The notes: generated by a model from the letters alone, not told the origin. A stretch of DNA of 39,735 nucleotides from C7867-006 sp035438705 (GCA_035438705.1 DAORIV010000004.1:1-39735); one strand, 5' to 3'. Counted from the first letter of the stretch, positions 1 through 7,327 are shown. Numbers and translations are program-made.

Positions 1-27
1 CTTGCAATTTACAAGGTTTTTAGGTAG

Positions 28-33
28 TATATT
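28..33 (+). promoter_or_regulatory. -10 box of rplU (predicted leaderless start)
   Basis: TATATT ends six bases before the rplU ATG, which puts the predicted transcription start on the A of the start codon. No SD is visible. The -35 region falls at the window edge. This is the first of about a dozen genes here with the same spacing. Confidence 0.5.
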
Positions 34-39
34 TTGACT

Positions 40-357
40 ATGGAATTCGCAGTTATCAATACAGGTGGAAAGCAATACAAAGTCTCTAAGGGAGATGTAC
101 TTAAAATTGAGAAAATCAAAGGTGATTTTAAGGTGGGAGACAAGCTTGTTTTTGATAAAGTTATGCTTGTAGAAGATGGCAAAGACACTACTATTGGTAC
201 TCCTTATATAGCAAAAGCTTCTGTAGAAGCAACACTAAAAGAAATTGGTAAAAACAAGACTGTTGAAGTTGTAAAATACAAACAAAAGAGTAGATACTAT
301 AAGAGAAACGGACATAGACAGCCTTACTTCAAGGTAGAAATCTCAGCAATAAAATAA
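40..357 (+). CDS. rplU: Large ribosomal subunit protein bL21
   Basis: Structural protein of the 50S subunit that binds 23S rRNA. The 105-residue product has the family start MEFAVINTGGKQYKV and the conserved basic C-terminal part (KQKSRYYKRNGHRQPYF), and its length is normal. An in-frame TTG lies six bases upstream, but the ATG at 40 gives the canonical N-terminus. There is no SD; a TATATT box ends six bases before the ATG, so a leaderless mRNA is likely. A rho-independent terminator follows directly. Unusually, its normal operon partner rpmA is not adjacent but about 7.8 kb away at 8186. Confidence 0.97.
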   Translation: MEFAVINTGGKQYKVSKGDVLKIEKIKGDFKVGDKLVFDKVMLVEDGKDTTIGTPYIAKASVEATLKEIGKNKTVEVVKYKQKSRYYKRNGHRQPYFKVEISAIK

Positions 358-365
358 AAGAACTA

Positions 366-391
366 AGGCGCCTCGTGTGAGACGCCTTTTT
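366..391 (+). terminator. Rho-independent terminator of rplU
   Basis: The stem AGGCG/CGCCT continues, after one mismatch, with CTC/GAG around a GTGT loop, then five T. The same stem may also serve the convergent small gene at 403-591, although the minus-strand T tract is poor. Confidence 0.8.
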
Positions 392-402
392 CGTGCAAGT
401 TT

Positions 403-591
403 TCAGTATAATCTCCTAAAGTATGATTCACTTTTAGTAGTTAAATCTCCAAATATTTCATAAAGGAACTCCGCTTGCTCTCGTGAGAACTGTTTTGCAA
501 CTGCTCTTTTTATGAAAGCTTGCTTTTTTGCTTCTGCATCTGCGATTTCTTTAGAGATCTCTTGGGTTGGCACAGGTACATGTGGTGGCAT
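403..591 (-). CDS. Small orphan protein, 62 aa
   Basis: I do not recognise this family. The product is soluble, with a Pro-rich start (MPPHVPVPTQ), then a charged helical stretch (EISKEIADAEAKKQAF) and a C-terminal half containing FSREQAEFLYEIFGDL. Reality is supported by an AGGAG SD four bases before the ATG and by its position just below the terminator of the minus-strand RNA gene. A possible promoter (TTGATT, 16 bases, TATTGT) lies between them. It belongs to the SD-led class of small genes described in the findings. It converges on rplU. Confidence 0.65.
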   Translation of the reverse strand: MPPHVPVPTQEISKEIADAEAKKQAFIKRAVAKQFSREQAEFLYEIFGDLTTKSESYFRRLY

Positions 592-640
592 GGAACTCCT
601 CTAGTCATACAATACTTTAAAACTATCAAAAATCAAGATA

Positions 641-663
641 AAAACCGCACAAAAGTGCGGTTT
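641..663 (-). terminator. Terminator of the minus-strand RNA gene
   Basis: On the minus strand AAACCGCAC pairs with GTGCGGTTT around a short loop, followed by a T-rich tract. It closes the structured RNA at 665-848. Confidence 0.85.
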
Positions 664-664
664 A

Positions 665-848
665 AGGTGCTCGGAGAGTGTTGCCGTGTACAAACTACCT
701 TTGGAGGAGGATGGTTTGAACCCCATGTTCTCGGCCAGGAGAACTGAGGTATATTCTCGACGCGACATTCCTGTGCCGTTACAGACCCTTGCAGGTGTGG
801 ATCGGTGGAAGGGCATCTAGAGAATCTACACACAACAGACCCCGAGCA
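665..848 (-). ncRNA. ssrS: Structured RNA, probably 6S-like (RNA polymerase regulator)
   Basis: A G+C-rich non-coding stretch sits in AT-rich DNA with its own promoter (855-883) and terminator (641-663). The predicted transcript, about 184 nt, begins and ends with paired arms: GCTCGG (847-842) pairs with CCGAGC (674-669), then a 4x4 internal loop, TGTTG/CAACA, and TGTGTA/TACACGG with one bulge. An apical hairpin GTTCTC/GAGAAC lies inside. A long rod closed at its own ends, with a large central unpaired region and E. coli-like length (184 nt), is the 6S RNA pattern. 6S RNA binds sigma70 holoenzyme and mimics an open promoter. No SRP, tmRNA or RNase P signature was found. The identity is an inference from shape; short ORFs across it are not credible. 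Confidence 0.55.
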
Positions 849-854
849 AGGAAC

Positions 855-883
855 ATACTACAATATTACTGTCTATTTTTCAA
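855..883 (-). promoter_or_regulatory. Sigma70-type promoter of the 6S-like RNA
   Basis: On the minus strand TTGAAA (883-878), a 17-base spacer and TAGTAT (860-855) place the start near 848, exactly at the first base of the closing stem. The -35 box and most of the spacer lie in a 20-bp sequence repeated at the 3' end of recR (1460-1479). Confidence 0.7.
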
Positions 884-884
884 G
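865..884. repeat. 20-bp direct repeat, left copy
   Basis: ATTACTGTCTATTTTTCAAG is identical to 1460-1479, which encodes the last residues and stop of recR. The two copies flank the gene at 964-1434. The match ends abruptly on both sides. Confidence 0.85.
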
Positions 885-963
885 CTACTCAAAATATAGG
901 TGTAAAATCAGACCTAGTAGCATTCTAGTTTTATGAAAAAGTATTATTTGTTATGATGTGCTT

Positions 964-1434
964 ATGGAAAAACCACCAATAAATGAAAAATTACATGAAA
1001 TCGAAAAAGAAGTCAGTGAATTTGAAGAAAGGTATATAAATGATGAAGGAGGTCCAGGAATAGAAGAGGCGATTAAACCCTTAATAATTTCACTTAGATT
1101 ACATGGTTTCAATACAACTGGATCTTGTGGAGGACATGAACACAATGATCAAGAGTTTGAACATCCATATGTTGTAATCACTGCAGAATGGTATGACTCA
1201 AATAATGATCCTGAGGACTGGGATAAGGCTGATGAAGAGTGGAAAAATAAGATTGATAAATTACAAAAATTTATTGATTTGTATTTTGAAAGCATTAATT
1301 CACTAAATAATAATAAAATCTCAATTAAAACAGCTTCAAGAGGTTGGATGTCAATACAATTTAAAGATGATTCATTGAGTATGAGTCAAAAATTAGTCAA
1401 AGATTTTTCAGATTATTTATTATTAATCAATTAG
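964..1434 (+). CDS. Orphan acidic protein with TTGSCGGHE motif
   Basis: I do not recognise this family. The 156-residue product is acidic and soluble. Its best landmark is TTGSCGGHEH near residues 52-61, a Cys/His-containing turn that could bind metal or be catalytic, followed by PYVVITAEWYD. ATG 964 is preferred over the in-frame GTG at 958, because a TATGAT -10 box ends six bases before 964, giving a leaderless start; there is no SD. The gene lies alone between 20-bp direct repeats (865-884 and 1460-1479), which suggests it was inserted at the 3' end of recR. Base composition is AT-rich like the core genes. Confidence 0.75.
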   Translation: MEKPPINEKLHEIEKEVSEFEERYINDEGGPGIEEAIKPLIISLRLHGFNTTGSCGGHEHNDQEFEHPYVVITAEWYDSNNDPEDWDKADEEWKNKIDKLQKFIDLYFESINSLNNNKISIKTASRGWMSIQFKDDSLSMSQKLVKDFSDYLLLIN

Positions 1435-1459
1435 ACTTTGCAAAGTTTGATATAGATTA

Positions 1460-1479
1460 ATTACTGTCTATTTTTCAAG
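1460..1479. repeat. 20-bp direct repeat, right copy (recR 3' end)
   Basis: This copy includes the last codons and stop of recR on the minus strand. It is identical to 865-884. See the finding on the inserted cassette. Confidence 0.85.
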
Positions 1480-2051
1480 GCGTTTTTGATTGTGTCAGAA
1501 TCGGAGTATTCAAGCTCTGTTCCAGTTGAAAGTCCACGACCTAAAGTTGAAATTTTTATATTGTTTTTATCGATTGTGGTTTTTAGCAGTTCGTTTAAGT
1601 ATGAAAGAGTATTTTCCCCCTCTGGATTGTAGTTTAAAGCAATAATTATTTCTTCAAGACCTGAGTTTAGTCTATTTCCCACACTCTCAATTAATTCTTT
1701 CTGACGGATTCTTTTTTCTGGATTTTTTTCAAGTATAGGGACTGAACCTCCAAGTATAAAATAGTATCCGTTGTAGAATTTTGTTTTTTCTATATTCTCA
1801 AAATCAACATCATTAGAAACAATCATGAGTTGTTTCTTGTCACGAGTTGTGTCACGACAAACTGGGCATAGTGGGTTTGAGTTGTTTGGGAAAAAACGGA
1901 AACAAGAGCTACACGTGTGAACTGTAGAGCGAACTTCCTTTATAAGAGATGCTAAATCATTTGCATATCCAGAATTTCTATTTAGTAAAAAATACACAAA
2001 TCTTTTTGCTTGTCGTGGTCCAATCCCTGGGAACTCTTTAAAAAGTTCTAT
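1461..2051 (-). CDS. recR: Recombination mediator RecR, 5' end lost in gap
   Basis: RecR acts with RecO/RecF to load RecA on gapped DNA. Visible in order: the helix-hairpin-helix stretch ELFKEFPGIGPRQAKRF, a four-cysteine zinc finger (CSSC...CPVC), the Toprim region starting LMIVSNDVDFENIEKT, and the C-terminal STLGRGLSTGTELEYSD. About ten N-terminal residues, including the start codon, lie in the assembly gap. The acidic residue usual at the start of the Toprim domain (VVE in many RecR) is replaced here (IVSN). The apparent continuous reading with dnaB across the Ns is an artefact. The last codons overlap the 20-bp repeat. Confidence 0.93.
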   Translation of the reverse strand: MELFKEFPGIGPRQAKRFVYFLLNRNSGYANDLASLIKEVRSTVHTCSSCFRFFPNNSNPLCPVCRDTTRDKKQLMIVSNDVDFENIEKTKFYNGYYFILGGSVPILEKNPEKRIRQKELIESVGNRLNSGLEEIIIALNYNPEGENTLSYLNELLKTTIDKNNIKISTLGRGLSTGTELEYSDSDTIKNALKNRQ

Positions 2052-2151
2052 NNNNNNNNNNNNNNNNNNNNNNNNNNNNNNNNNNNNNNNNNNNNNNNNN
2101 NNNNNNNNNNNNNNNNNNNNNNNNNNNNNNNNNNNNNNNNNNNNNNNNNNN
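2052..2151. other. Assembly gap, 100 N
   Basis: A run of exactly 100 Ns is a conventional placeholder for a scaffold gap of unknown size. It removes the 3' end of dnaB, the start of recR and anything between them. Confidence 0.98.
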
Positions 2152-3491
2152 TGCGACTTATCCATACTCTGGAAGGTAGCTTTCTTCTCGTTAAAGAATA
2201 GTTCTACTTTTCCAACTTCTCCATTTCTGTGTTTTTCAATAAGTATTTCAGCAATATTTGTTTTTTCCGATTCGTCTTTGTATTTATCTTCACGGTGAAT
2301 GAACATAACAACATCAGCATCTTGCTCAATAGATCCTGAATCACGCAAATCAGAAAGTCTGGGTTTGCCTCCACGTTGCTCAACTGCACGAGAGAGCTGT
2401 GAGAGTGCTAATACAGGCACATCCATTTCACGAGCTAGGTTTTTAAGTCCGCGTGATATTTCTGTGATTTGCTGAACAACGTTGTCATTTTTTGTTTGTG
2501 TTGGGACAATGAGTTGTAAGTAGTCCACCACTATAAGTCCCAGATTGTGTTCGTTCTTTAATCGGCGAGCCATACTTCGCATTTTCAGTAGATTGTTTCC
2601 GGGTTGATCATCTATATGTATTGGTGCTTTGTTAAGCTTGTCCAAAGATTCACGAATTGCTTCAAAATCGTTTTGTCTTGAAAGTTTTCCAGTTCGAAGT
2701 TTCCATGCATCAACATTTGCTTGGGCCGCAAGCATTCTATCTACCAGTTGTTGACTACTCATTTCAAGTGAAAATATTCCAACAGTTATTCCGTGGTTAA
2801 CTGCAGCTTGTCTGGCAATATCAAGTGCAAGTGAAGTTTTACCCATTGAAGGTCTAGCAGCTAGAATAATCAGGTCTGACTTTTGGAAACCAGCAAGCTT
2901 GTGATCAATATCAGAAAATCCAGTTGGAATTCCTCGCATTTCGTTTTCTCCAGAATGAAGTTTATCCAGTCTTTCCCAAGCCTCTTCTAGCTCATCTTTG
3001 ATGTGAACAAATTTGTGTGCGGTGTTATAGTTTGTAACTTCAAAAAGTTTTTTCTCCGCAGATTCAAGAATTTCTTCCAGCTCTTTGTTTTCATCGTATC
3101 CAACTTGAGAAATGTGGTCAGATGCTTCGATAAGTCTACGCATCATATATTTTTTCTGTACTATTTCGGCATAGTAAGAAATATTTGCTGAAGAAGGAAC
3201 GATGTTAACTATTTCAGTTAGATAAGTATTACCACCGATTTGATCTAACCAACCTTTTTCTTTTAGTTTGCTTGATACAGAAAGTAGATCTATGGGAGAT
3301 CTTTTCTGGAACAATTCCATCATTGTGCTAAAGATCACCCTATGTTTCTCTGAATAAAAAGAGTCTGCTGAAATAATATCCATAATATCAAAAATAGCCT
3401 CAGGTCTTAGCATAATTGAACCCAAAAGAGACATTTCTGCTTCCAAATTTTGGGGTGGAACACGCATTCCTTTTCCAATGGTATTTGTCAT
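2152..3491 (-). CDS. dnaB: Replicative DNA helicase DnaB, 3' end in gap
   Basis: Hexameric 5'-3' helicase of the replication fork. The 446 visible residues hold the N-terminal domain (VPPQNLEAEMSLLGSI onward) and the RecA-like motor: Walker A ARPSMGKTSLAL, Walker B LGLIVVDYLQL, and RDSGSIEQDADVVMFIHRED. The stretch KHRNGEVGKVELFFN is near the normal C-terminus, so only a few residues are missing. The start at 3491 has no SD. A promoter TTGCTT, 16 bases, TAGAAT (525-520 and 503-498 of the 3 kb block) ends six bases before the ATG, so the mRNA is probably leaderless. No intein or insertion is visible. Confidence 0.96.
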
Positions 3492-3497
3492 ACAGCT

Positions 3498-3525
3498 ATT
3501 CTAACTTATATGTTTTGATAAGCAA
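3498..3525 (-). promoter_or_regulatory. Promoter of dnaB (predicted leaderless)
   Basis: On the minus strand TTGCTT, 16 bases, TAGAAT; the -10 box ends six bases before the dnaB ATG. Confidence 0.55.
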
Positions 3526-3569
3526 AAAATAATGGGGGACTAAGTGTTGGTAAAATGTGCATAAACAAG

Positions 3570-3602
3570 AAAGGTCATACCAATGTTTCGGTATGACCTT
3601 TT
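3570..3602 (-). terminator. Hairpin terminator below the 3609-3824 gene
   Basis: AAAGGTCATACC pairs perfectly with GGTATGACCTTT (12 bp). T-rich sequence follows on the minus strand (and TTTT on the plus strand), so it may work in both directions. Confidence 0.85.
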
Positions 3603-3608
3603 GCGGAA

Positions 3609-3824
3609 CTACTCCGCAATCTGCGTCGGCTTCGTCCGGACGATGCCGAGTATCCGTGCTCGCTCGATGCGAACCCGATGTTCCTCCGGGGTCTTGCAGG
3701 AACATCCCTGCATCCCGAACTGCACGCAGTCACGCAGTCGTGACGTTTCGAGGTCCTGAGCCAGGGCGCCCTTGAGCACCTCTGCGTCCAGTCCTGTGAG
3801 TGAACTCACCTGTGGATGCTTCAT
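3609..3824 (-). CDS. Small orphan protein, 71 aa, Cys-containing
   Basis: I do not recognise this family. The basic soluble product has three cysteines (RDCVQFGMQGCSCKT) and a basic segment EEHRVRIERARILG. Evidence that it is real: an AGGAGG SD five bases before the ATG, a TTGACT-17-TAAGAT promoter and a 12-bp hairpin terminator just after the stop. Its G+C is clearly higher than that of cysS and dnaB on either side. It is a single-gene unit of the SD-led class. Confidence 0.7.
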   Translation of the reverse strand: MKHPQVSSLTGLDAEVLKGALAQDLETSRLRDCVQFGMQGCSCKTPEEHRVRIERARILGIVRTKPTQIAE

Positions 3825-3841
3825 GCATTCCTCCTATTTTT

Positions 3842-3870
3842 ATCTTAGCACACAATATCTATTAAGTCAA
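3842..3870 (-). promoter_or_regulatory. Promoter of the 3609-3824 gene, embedded in the cysS end
   Basis: Minus strand TTGACT (870-865 of this block), 17 bases, TAAGAT (847-842). The -35 box is the last two sense codons of cysS (Leu-Thr). Confidence 0.65.
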
Positions 3871-5232
3871 GTCAATTTGTGTACCACTTTCTGTATCTTT
3901 TACCTTAAAACCAAGTTCTTCGATTATATCTCTAAGTTCATCGCTTTTAGCAAAGTCTTTCTCTGCTCTTGCAATATCACGCTGTTTAATTAATTCGTGT
4001 ACTTCAGTTGGTATTTCAAAAGTCACTACTTTAGTCAAATCTAATCCTAAAACTTTATCAATATCTAACAAAGTTGCTTTTTTATCTTCTTCATTAATAG
4101 AACCGCTACTAAGTATTTCTGAAATAAGCGCTAAGACTTTTGGTGTATCTAAATCATCATTTATGAATTTAAGAAAGTCAGTTGGTGCAATAACCCCACC
4201 TTCTGGAAGTTTAGATATTTTTTGTCTTATCCTGTTTAACGCGATTTGTGCACCTTCTAGTGTTTCCCAACTAAACTGAAGTGGGGAAGAGTATCTAGCT
4301 CCAAGAAAAACATAACGAAGTGCTAATGGGTCGATTTTCTTTTCTTTAAGTGTTTGAAGGGTAATAAAATTGTCACCAGATTTTGCCATTTTGTCACTTC
4401 CATTTGCGGTCGCAATATTTAGGTGTGCATTGTGCATCCAGTATCTGGCATATGGGTCTCCAGCACAAACAGATTGTGCGATTTCATTGTTGTGGTGTAC
4501 AGGAATATGATCAATGCCTCCAGTGTGTATGTCAAATTCCGACCCAAGGTATTTTACAGACATTGCCGAACATTCTATGTGCCAACCTGGAAAACCTTTT
4601 CCAAACTGTGCATCGTAGCCTATCTCATTATTGAACTTCCATACTGCGAAGTCTTGCGAGTTTCTTTTTTCTGGGTTAACGCCTATTCTAGATTCAGTTT
4701 CTTCTCCAATTTTTATGTTGCCCAGTTTCCCATAGTCAGGAAATTTTTTAATATCAAAATATATTCCATCAGAAGTTTTGTATGTAAAACCACCATTATC
4801 AAGTCTTTCTACAAGTTCGATGTCTTCTTTTATGTGATCTGATGCAAAAGGGAAGTGTTCAGGCATTTCTATATTCAATGATTTTAGATCTTCTTTAAAT
4901 TTTTCAAAGTAAAAGTCGGCCACTTCTCGCATGGCAGAAAGTGTGAGAGGTTTTCCTTCTCTTTTTAATGCTTTTGTCATTTTATCTTCACCGTCATCTC
5001 CGTCAGATGAAAGATGTCCAATGTCGGTTACATTCACCACTTGGTTTACAGTGTAGTCATTGTATTCAAATACGCGACGTAAAGTGTCAGCAAATACATA
5101 CGCCCTAAGATTTCCGATGTGAGCATAGTCATAAACAGTAGGTCCACAGTTGTACATAGAAACTTGTTTTTCTTTGATAGGTTTGAAAACTTCTTTAGCA
5201 CCTGTAAGTGTATTATGTAGATGTATTTCCAT
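3862..5232 (-). CDS. cysS: Cysteinyl-tRNA synthetase
   Basis: Class I synthetase charging tRNA-Cys. The 456-residue product has family length, with MEIHLHNTLTG at the start, YNCGPTVYDYAHIGNLRAYV (zinc Cys plus the HIGH-type motif HIGN), the later zinc ligands WHIECSAM and HHNNEIAQSVCAG, and KMAKSGDNF in the KMSKS position (Ser to Ala). An upstream in-frame start at 5268 is less likely because the conserved N-terminus begins at 5232. There is no SD. It is divergent from ctp, with about 110 bases shared for both promoters. Confidence 0.97.
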   Translation of the reverse strand: MEIHLHNTLTGAKEVFKPIKEKQVSMYNCGPTVYDYAHIGNLRAYVFADTLRRVFEYNDYTVNQVVNVTDIGHLSSDGDDGEDKMTKALKREGKPLTLSAMREVADFYFEKFKEDLKSLNIEMPEHFPFASDHIKEDIELVERLDNGGFTYKTSDGIYFDIKKFPDYGKLGNIKIGEETESRIGVNPEKRNSQDFAVWKFNNEIGYDAQFGKGFPGWHIECSAMSVKYLGSEFDIHTGGIDHIPVHHNNEIAQSVCAGDPYARYWMHNAHLNIATANGSDKMAKSGDNFITLQTLKEKKIDPLALRYVFLGARYSSPLQFSWETLEGAQIALNRIRQKISKLPEGGVIAPTDFLKFINDDLDTPKVLALISEILSSGSINEEDKKATLLDIDKVLGLDLTKVVTFEIPTEVHELIKQRDIARAEKDFAKSDELRDIIEELGFKVKDTESGTQIDLT

Positions 5233-5299
5233 ATAGATTAGATTACAACTTTTTAGGATAAAATACAAAACCGATAAGAAGTAAAAAGTTGTTCACAGT

Positions 5300-5328
5300 T
5301 TGACCGTAATAATTTTTTTTGAGAGAAT
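5300..5328 (+). promoter_or_regulatory. Possible promoter of the S41 protease gene
   Basis: TTGACC, 17 bases, GAGAAT, in the divergent region between cysS and ctp. The -10 is weak, and it predicts a leader of about seven bases. Confidence 0.4.
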
Positions 5329-5341
5329 TTACAAACAACTC

Positions 5342-6571
5342 ATGATTGATTTTCAAAAATATAAATCACAAATAATTATTGCGCTAGTCACTATCGCAAT
5401 AGTTTTTTTCTCTGGATTTTATTTCGGTAAAAACCATAAAAGTGATGAAGAGAAAATCGCTTCTATTATAAATAAAAATGATCCCACCGGAACTGTAGAT
5501 TTTGCTGCTTTTTGGAAGGCTTGGAATACAATTAACGAAAAGTTTATTCCTTCAAACAGTGCTACAAGCACTGAAAGGGCTTCAGACCAAGCACGTGTCT
5601 ATGGTGCTATACAAGGAATGACAGCTTCACTTAAAGATCCTTATACAGTTTTCTTCCCACCAGTAGAGTCAAAAACATTTAATGAGCAAATCAGTGGCCA
5701 GATAGAAGGTGTTGGTATGGAAGTGGGTGTTAAGGATGAAATACTTACAGTTATTGCACCAATAAAAGGAGCTCCAGCTTATAGAGCAGGAGTAAAACCA
5801 GGAGACAAGATTTTAAAAATTGATGATACTGTAACAAATACTTTAAATACAGAGTCTGCTGTAAAACTTATCAGGGGTAAAAAGGGCACAACAGTTAGAC
5901 TAACATTGTTTAGAGAAGGAGCAAAAGAGCCATTTGAAATAAGTGTTGTACGAGATGTTATAAATATGCCAACAGTTGATACTGAAACTATTGGGGATGT
6001 ATTCGTGATTAGACTTTATAGTTTTTCTGCAATTTCTCCTGGTCTCTTCAGGGACGCATTAAGAACTTTTGTGGAGTCAGGTAAACACAAACTAATACTA
6101 GATTTGCGTGGCAACCCCGGAGGTTATCTAGAGGCAGCTCAAGATATGGCATCATGGTTTTTGCCAACAGGTGAGGTGATAGTTAAAGAAGACTTCAAAG
6201 ACACAAGCAATAATCAAGTTTTTAGAAGTAAAGGTTATGATGTTTTTGATGACAGGTTAAAATTTGTAATCCTAATCGACGGAGGTTCTGCTAGTGCTTC
6301 AGAAATTCTAGCCGGTGCATTAAGAGAACATGGCAAGGCAACACTAGTAGGAGCACAATCATTCGGTAAGGGCTCCGTTCAGGAGTTGGTAAATATTACA
6401 GACGATACATCATTGAAAGTAACAATAGCTAGATGGCTAACACCAAAAGGTAACTCAATCTCAAACGGTGGATTAACTCCAGATGTGGTGGTAAAACTTG
6501 ATGAAGAGGCTTATAAGAAGGATAAGACAGATACACAATTGAATAAAGCCCTCGAAATTCTTGCAGAATAA
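5342..6571 (+). CDS. C-terminal processing peptidase, S41 family, membrane-anchored
   Basis: Serine protease of the CtpA/Prc family acting outside the membrane. The 409 residues show an N-terminal membrane anchor (IIIALVTIAIVFFSGFYFG), a PDZ domain (GVGMEVGVKDEILTVIAP...AGVKPGDKILKID), and the catalytic core with the nucleophile in DGGSASASEILAGAL and the lysine in SFGKGSVQELV. This Ser-Lys dyad is typical of the family. ATG 5342 is preferred over the in-frame TTG at 5300, which lies in the predicted promoter. It probably trims cell-envelope proteins. It stands alone, followed by an SD-led small gene. Confidence 0.93.
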   Translation: MIDFQKYKSQIIIALVTIAIVFFSGFYFGKNHKSDEEKIASIINKNDPTGTVDFAAFWKAWNTINEKFIPSNSATSTERASDQARVYGAIQGMTASLKDPYTVFFPPVESKTFNEQISGQIEGVGMEVGVKDEILTVIAPIKGAPAYRAGVKPGDKILKIDDTVTNTLNTESAVKLIRGKKGTTVRLTLFREGAKEPFEISVVRDVINMPTVDTETIGDVFVIRLYSFSAISPGLFRDALRTFVESGKHKLILDLRGNPGGYLEAAQDMASWFLPTGEVIVKEDFKDTSNNQVFRSKGYDVFDDRLKFVILIDGGSASASEILAGALREHGKATLVGAQSFGKGSVQELVNITDDTSLKVTIARWLTPKGNSISNGGLTPDVVVKLDEEAYKKDKTDTQLNKALEILAE

Positions 6572-6606
6572 CTTTCGGATTGTGAAATTCAGTAATTTGC
6601 ACATCT

Positions 6607-6635
6607 TTGACATAAATATTTTTATGTGTTAGAAA
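6607..6635 (+). promoter_or_regulatory. Promoter with internal inverted repeat, 6653 gene
   Basis: TTGACA (607-612 of this block) with TAGAAA 17 bases later. The spacer holds a perfect 7-bp inverted repeat, ACATAAA/TTTATGT, separated by four bases (6610-6627). The predicted start falls at the SD, so the true -10 could lie a few bases upstream. Confidence 0.45.
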
Positions 6636-6652
6636 AATACAGGAGGTGTGTA

Positions 6653-6910
6653 GTGGTTCATGTTTCTCCTGTCTCAAGGGGTGCTGAGGGTTACCATGGT
6701 GTTCTCTCTGGACCTATCGAAGTTGTGGAAGAAAGGTTGAAGAAAGAAGACCCTCATGCTGAAGTACTTTCCCGTGAAAAAACTGAAGTTCGAATGGTGA
6801 TTGGAGGAGTCTTGTACTCTCTGAAAACCATCGACTATCAGAACACATTCCTCGTTCCTGTCGGGGGTTTTCGAAAAATCATGTACATACCTGAAGCAGT
6901 TGAAGTCTAG
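6653..6910 (+). CDS. Small orphan protein, 85 aa, GTG start
   Basis: I do not recognise this family. The start is GTG 6653, six bases after a perfect AGGAGG; the longer reading upstream would run through the promoter and SD. The product is soluble, probably alpha/beta: a strand-like start (VHVSPVSRG), a helical GPIEVVEERLKKED, then strand-rich VRMVIGGVLYSLKTID. A 9-bp GC-rich terminator follows. G+C is higher than in ctp. The next gene (7002-7265) has similar size and pattern and may be a distant relative. Confidence 0.65.
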   Translation: MVHVSPVSRGAEGYHGVLSGPIEVVEERLKKEDPHAEVLSREKTEVRMVIGGVLYSLKTIDYQNTFLVPVGGFRKIMYIPEAVEV

Positions 6911-6923
6911 CTTCATCGCATGG

Positions 6924-6952
6924 GTCCGGAGGCACTGCCTCCGGTCTTTTTT
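6924..6952 (+). terminator. Terminator of the 6653 gene
   Basis: CCGGAGGCA pairs with TGCCTCCGG, followed by a run of T. Confidence 0.88.
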
Positions 6953-7001
6953 ATTTGAAATATTTTTTCTCATATGACAATATGTTTTTTGGAGGTTCTG
7001 T

Positions 7002-7265
7002 ATGGTTGTAGTACTGCATGCTTTTGTTTCTCATCCTGGAGGATTTGAACCAATCAGCATTTCATATGGCAATATTGAAACGGCAACAAAGGGTCTCAGA
7101 AGACAATTCGGAGATTCCCTTCAAGAACTCTCACCAGGTTTGTTCAAATGGGGTGATTCACTTCTTAAAGTTGTGCATGCTCCATTCATTGACCTTTTTC
7201 ATTTGAATGAATCGGGCGAACTCAGAGACATCGTTTCTGAACTACAGAAAAGCAAAAGAACTTAG
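7002..7265 (+). CDS. Small orphan protein, 87 aa
   Basis: I do not recognise this family. A GGAGGT SD lies five bases before ATG 7002. The product looks like a small alpha/beta protein: VVVLHAFVSHPGG, then helix IETATKGLRRQFG, then FKWGDSLLKVVHAPF, and a C-terminal helix LRDIVSELQKSKR. It is a single gene with its own terminator. Spacing of Gly, hydrophobic and basic residues loosely matches the protein at 6653-6910 (for example GPIEVVEERL against GNIETATKGL), which suggests an old duplication. Confidence 0.65.
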   Translation: MVVVLHAFVSHPGGFEPISISYGNIETATKGLRRQFGDSLQELSPGLFKWGDSLLKVVHAPFIDLFHLNESGELRDIVSELQKSKRT

Positions 7266-7270
7266 GTATC

Positions 7271-7302
7271 AAACCCGGGGGCATCCTCGGGTTTTCGTTT
7301 TT
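7271..7302 (+). terminator. Terminator of the 7002 gene
   Basis: AACCCG pairs with CGGGTT, extended by a G-T pair and GG/CC, followed by a T tract that runs up to the rplI promoter. Confidence 0.8.
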
Positions 7303-7315
7303 TTATCTTTTTTGT

Positions 7316-7321
7316 TAGTAT
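7316..7321 (+). promoter_or_regulatory. -10 box of rplI (predicted leaderless)
   Basis: TAGTAT ends six bases before the rplI ATG; no SD is present. Confidence 0.45.
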
Positions 7322-7327
7322 AAAAAT

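Noticed and set aside
665..720. tRNA-like GGTTCAAACC on the minus strand
   Set aside because: No acceptor, D or anticodon arms can be built around it; it is part of the longer RNA.
520..833. ORFs of 66-75 codons across the 6S-like RNA region, both strands
   Set aside because: They run through the terminator and promoter, have no SD or leaderless start, and the translations look random; a structured RNA explains the composition better.
1461..3491. A 676-residue DnaB-RecR fusion
   Set aside because: The frame is continuous only because the gap is 100 Ns; the two parts are complete, separate families and the gap size is arbitrary.
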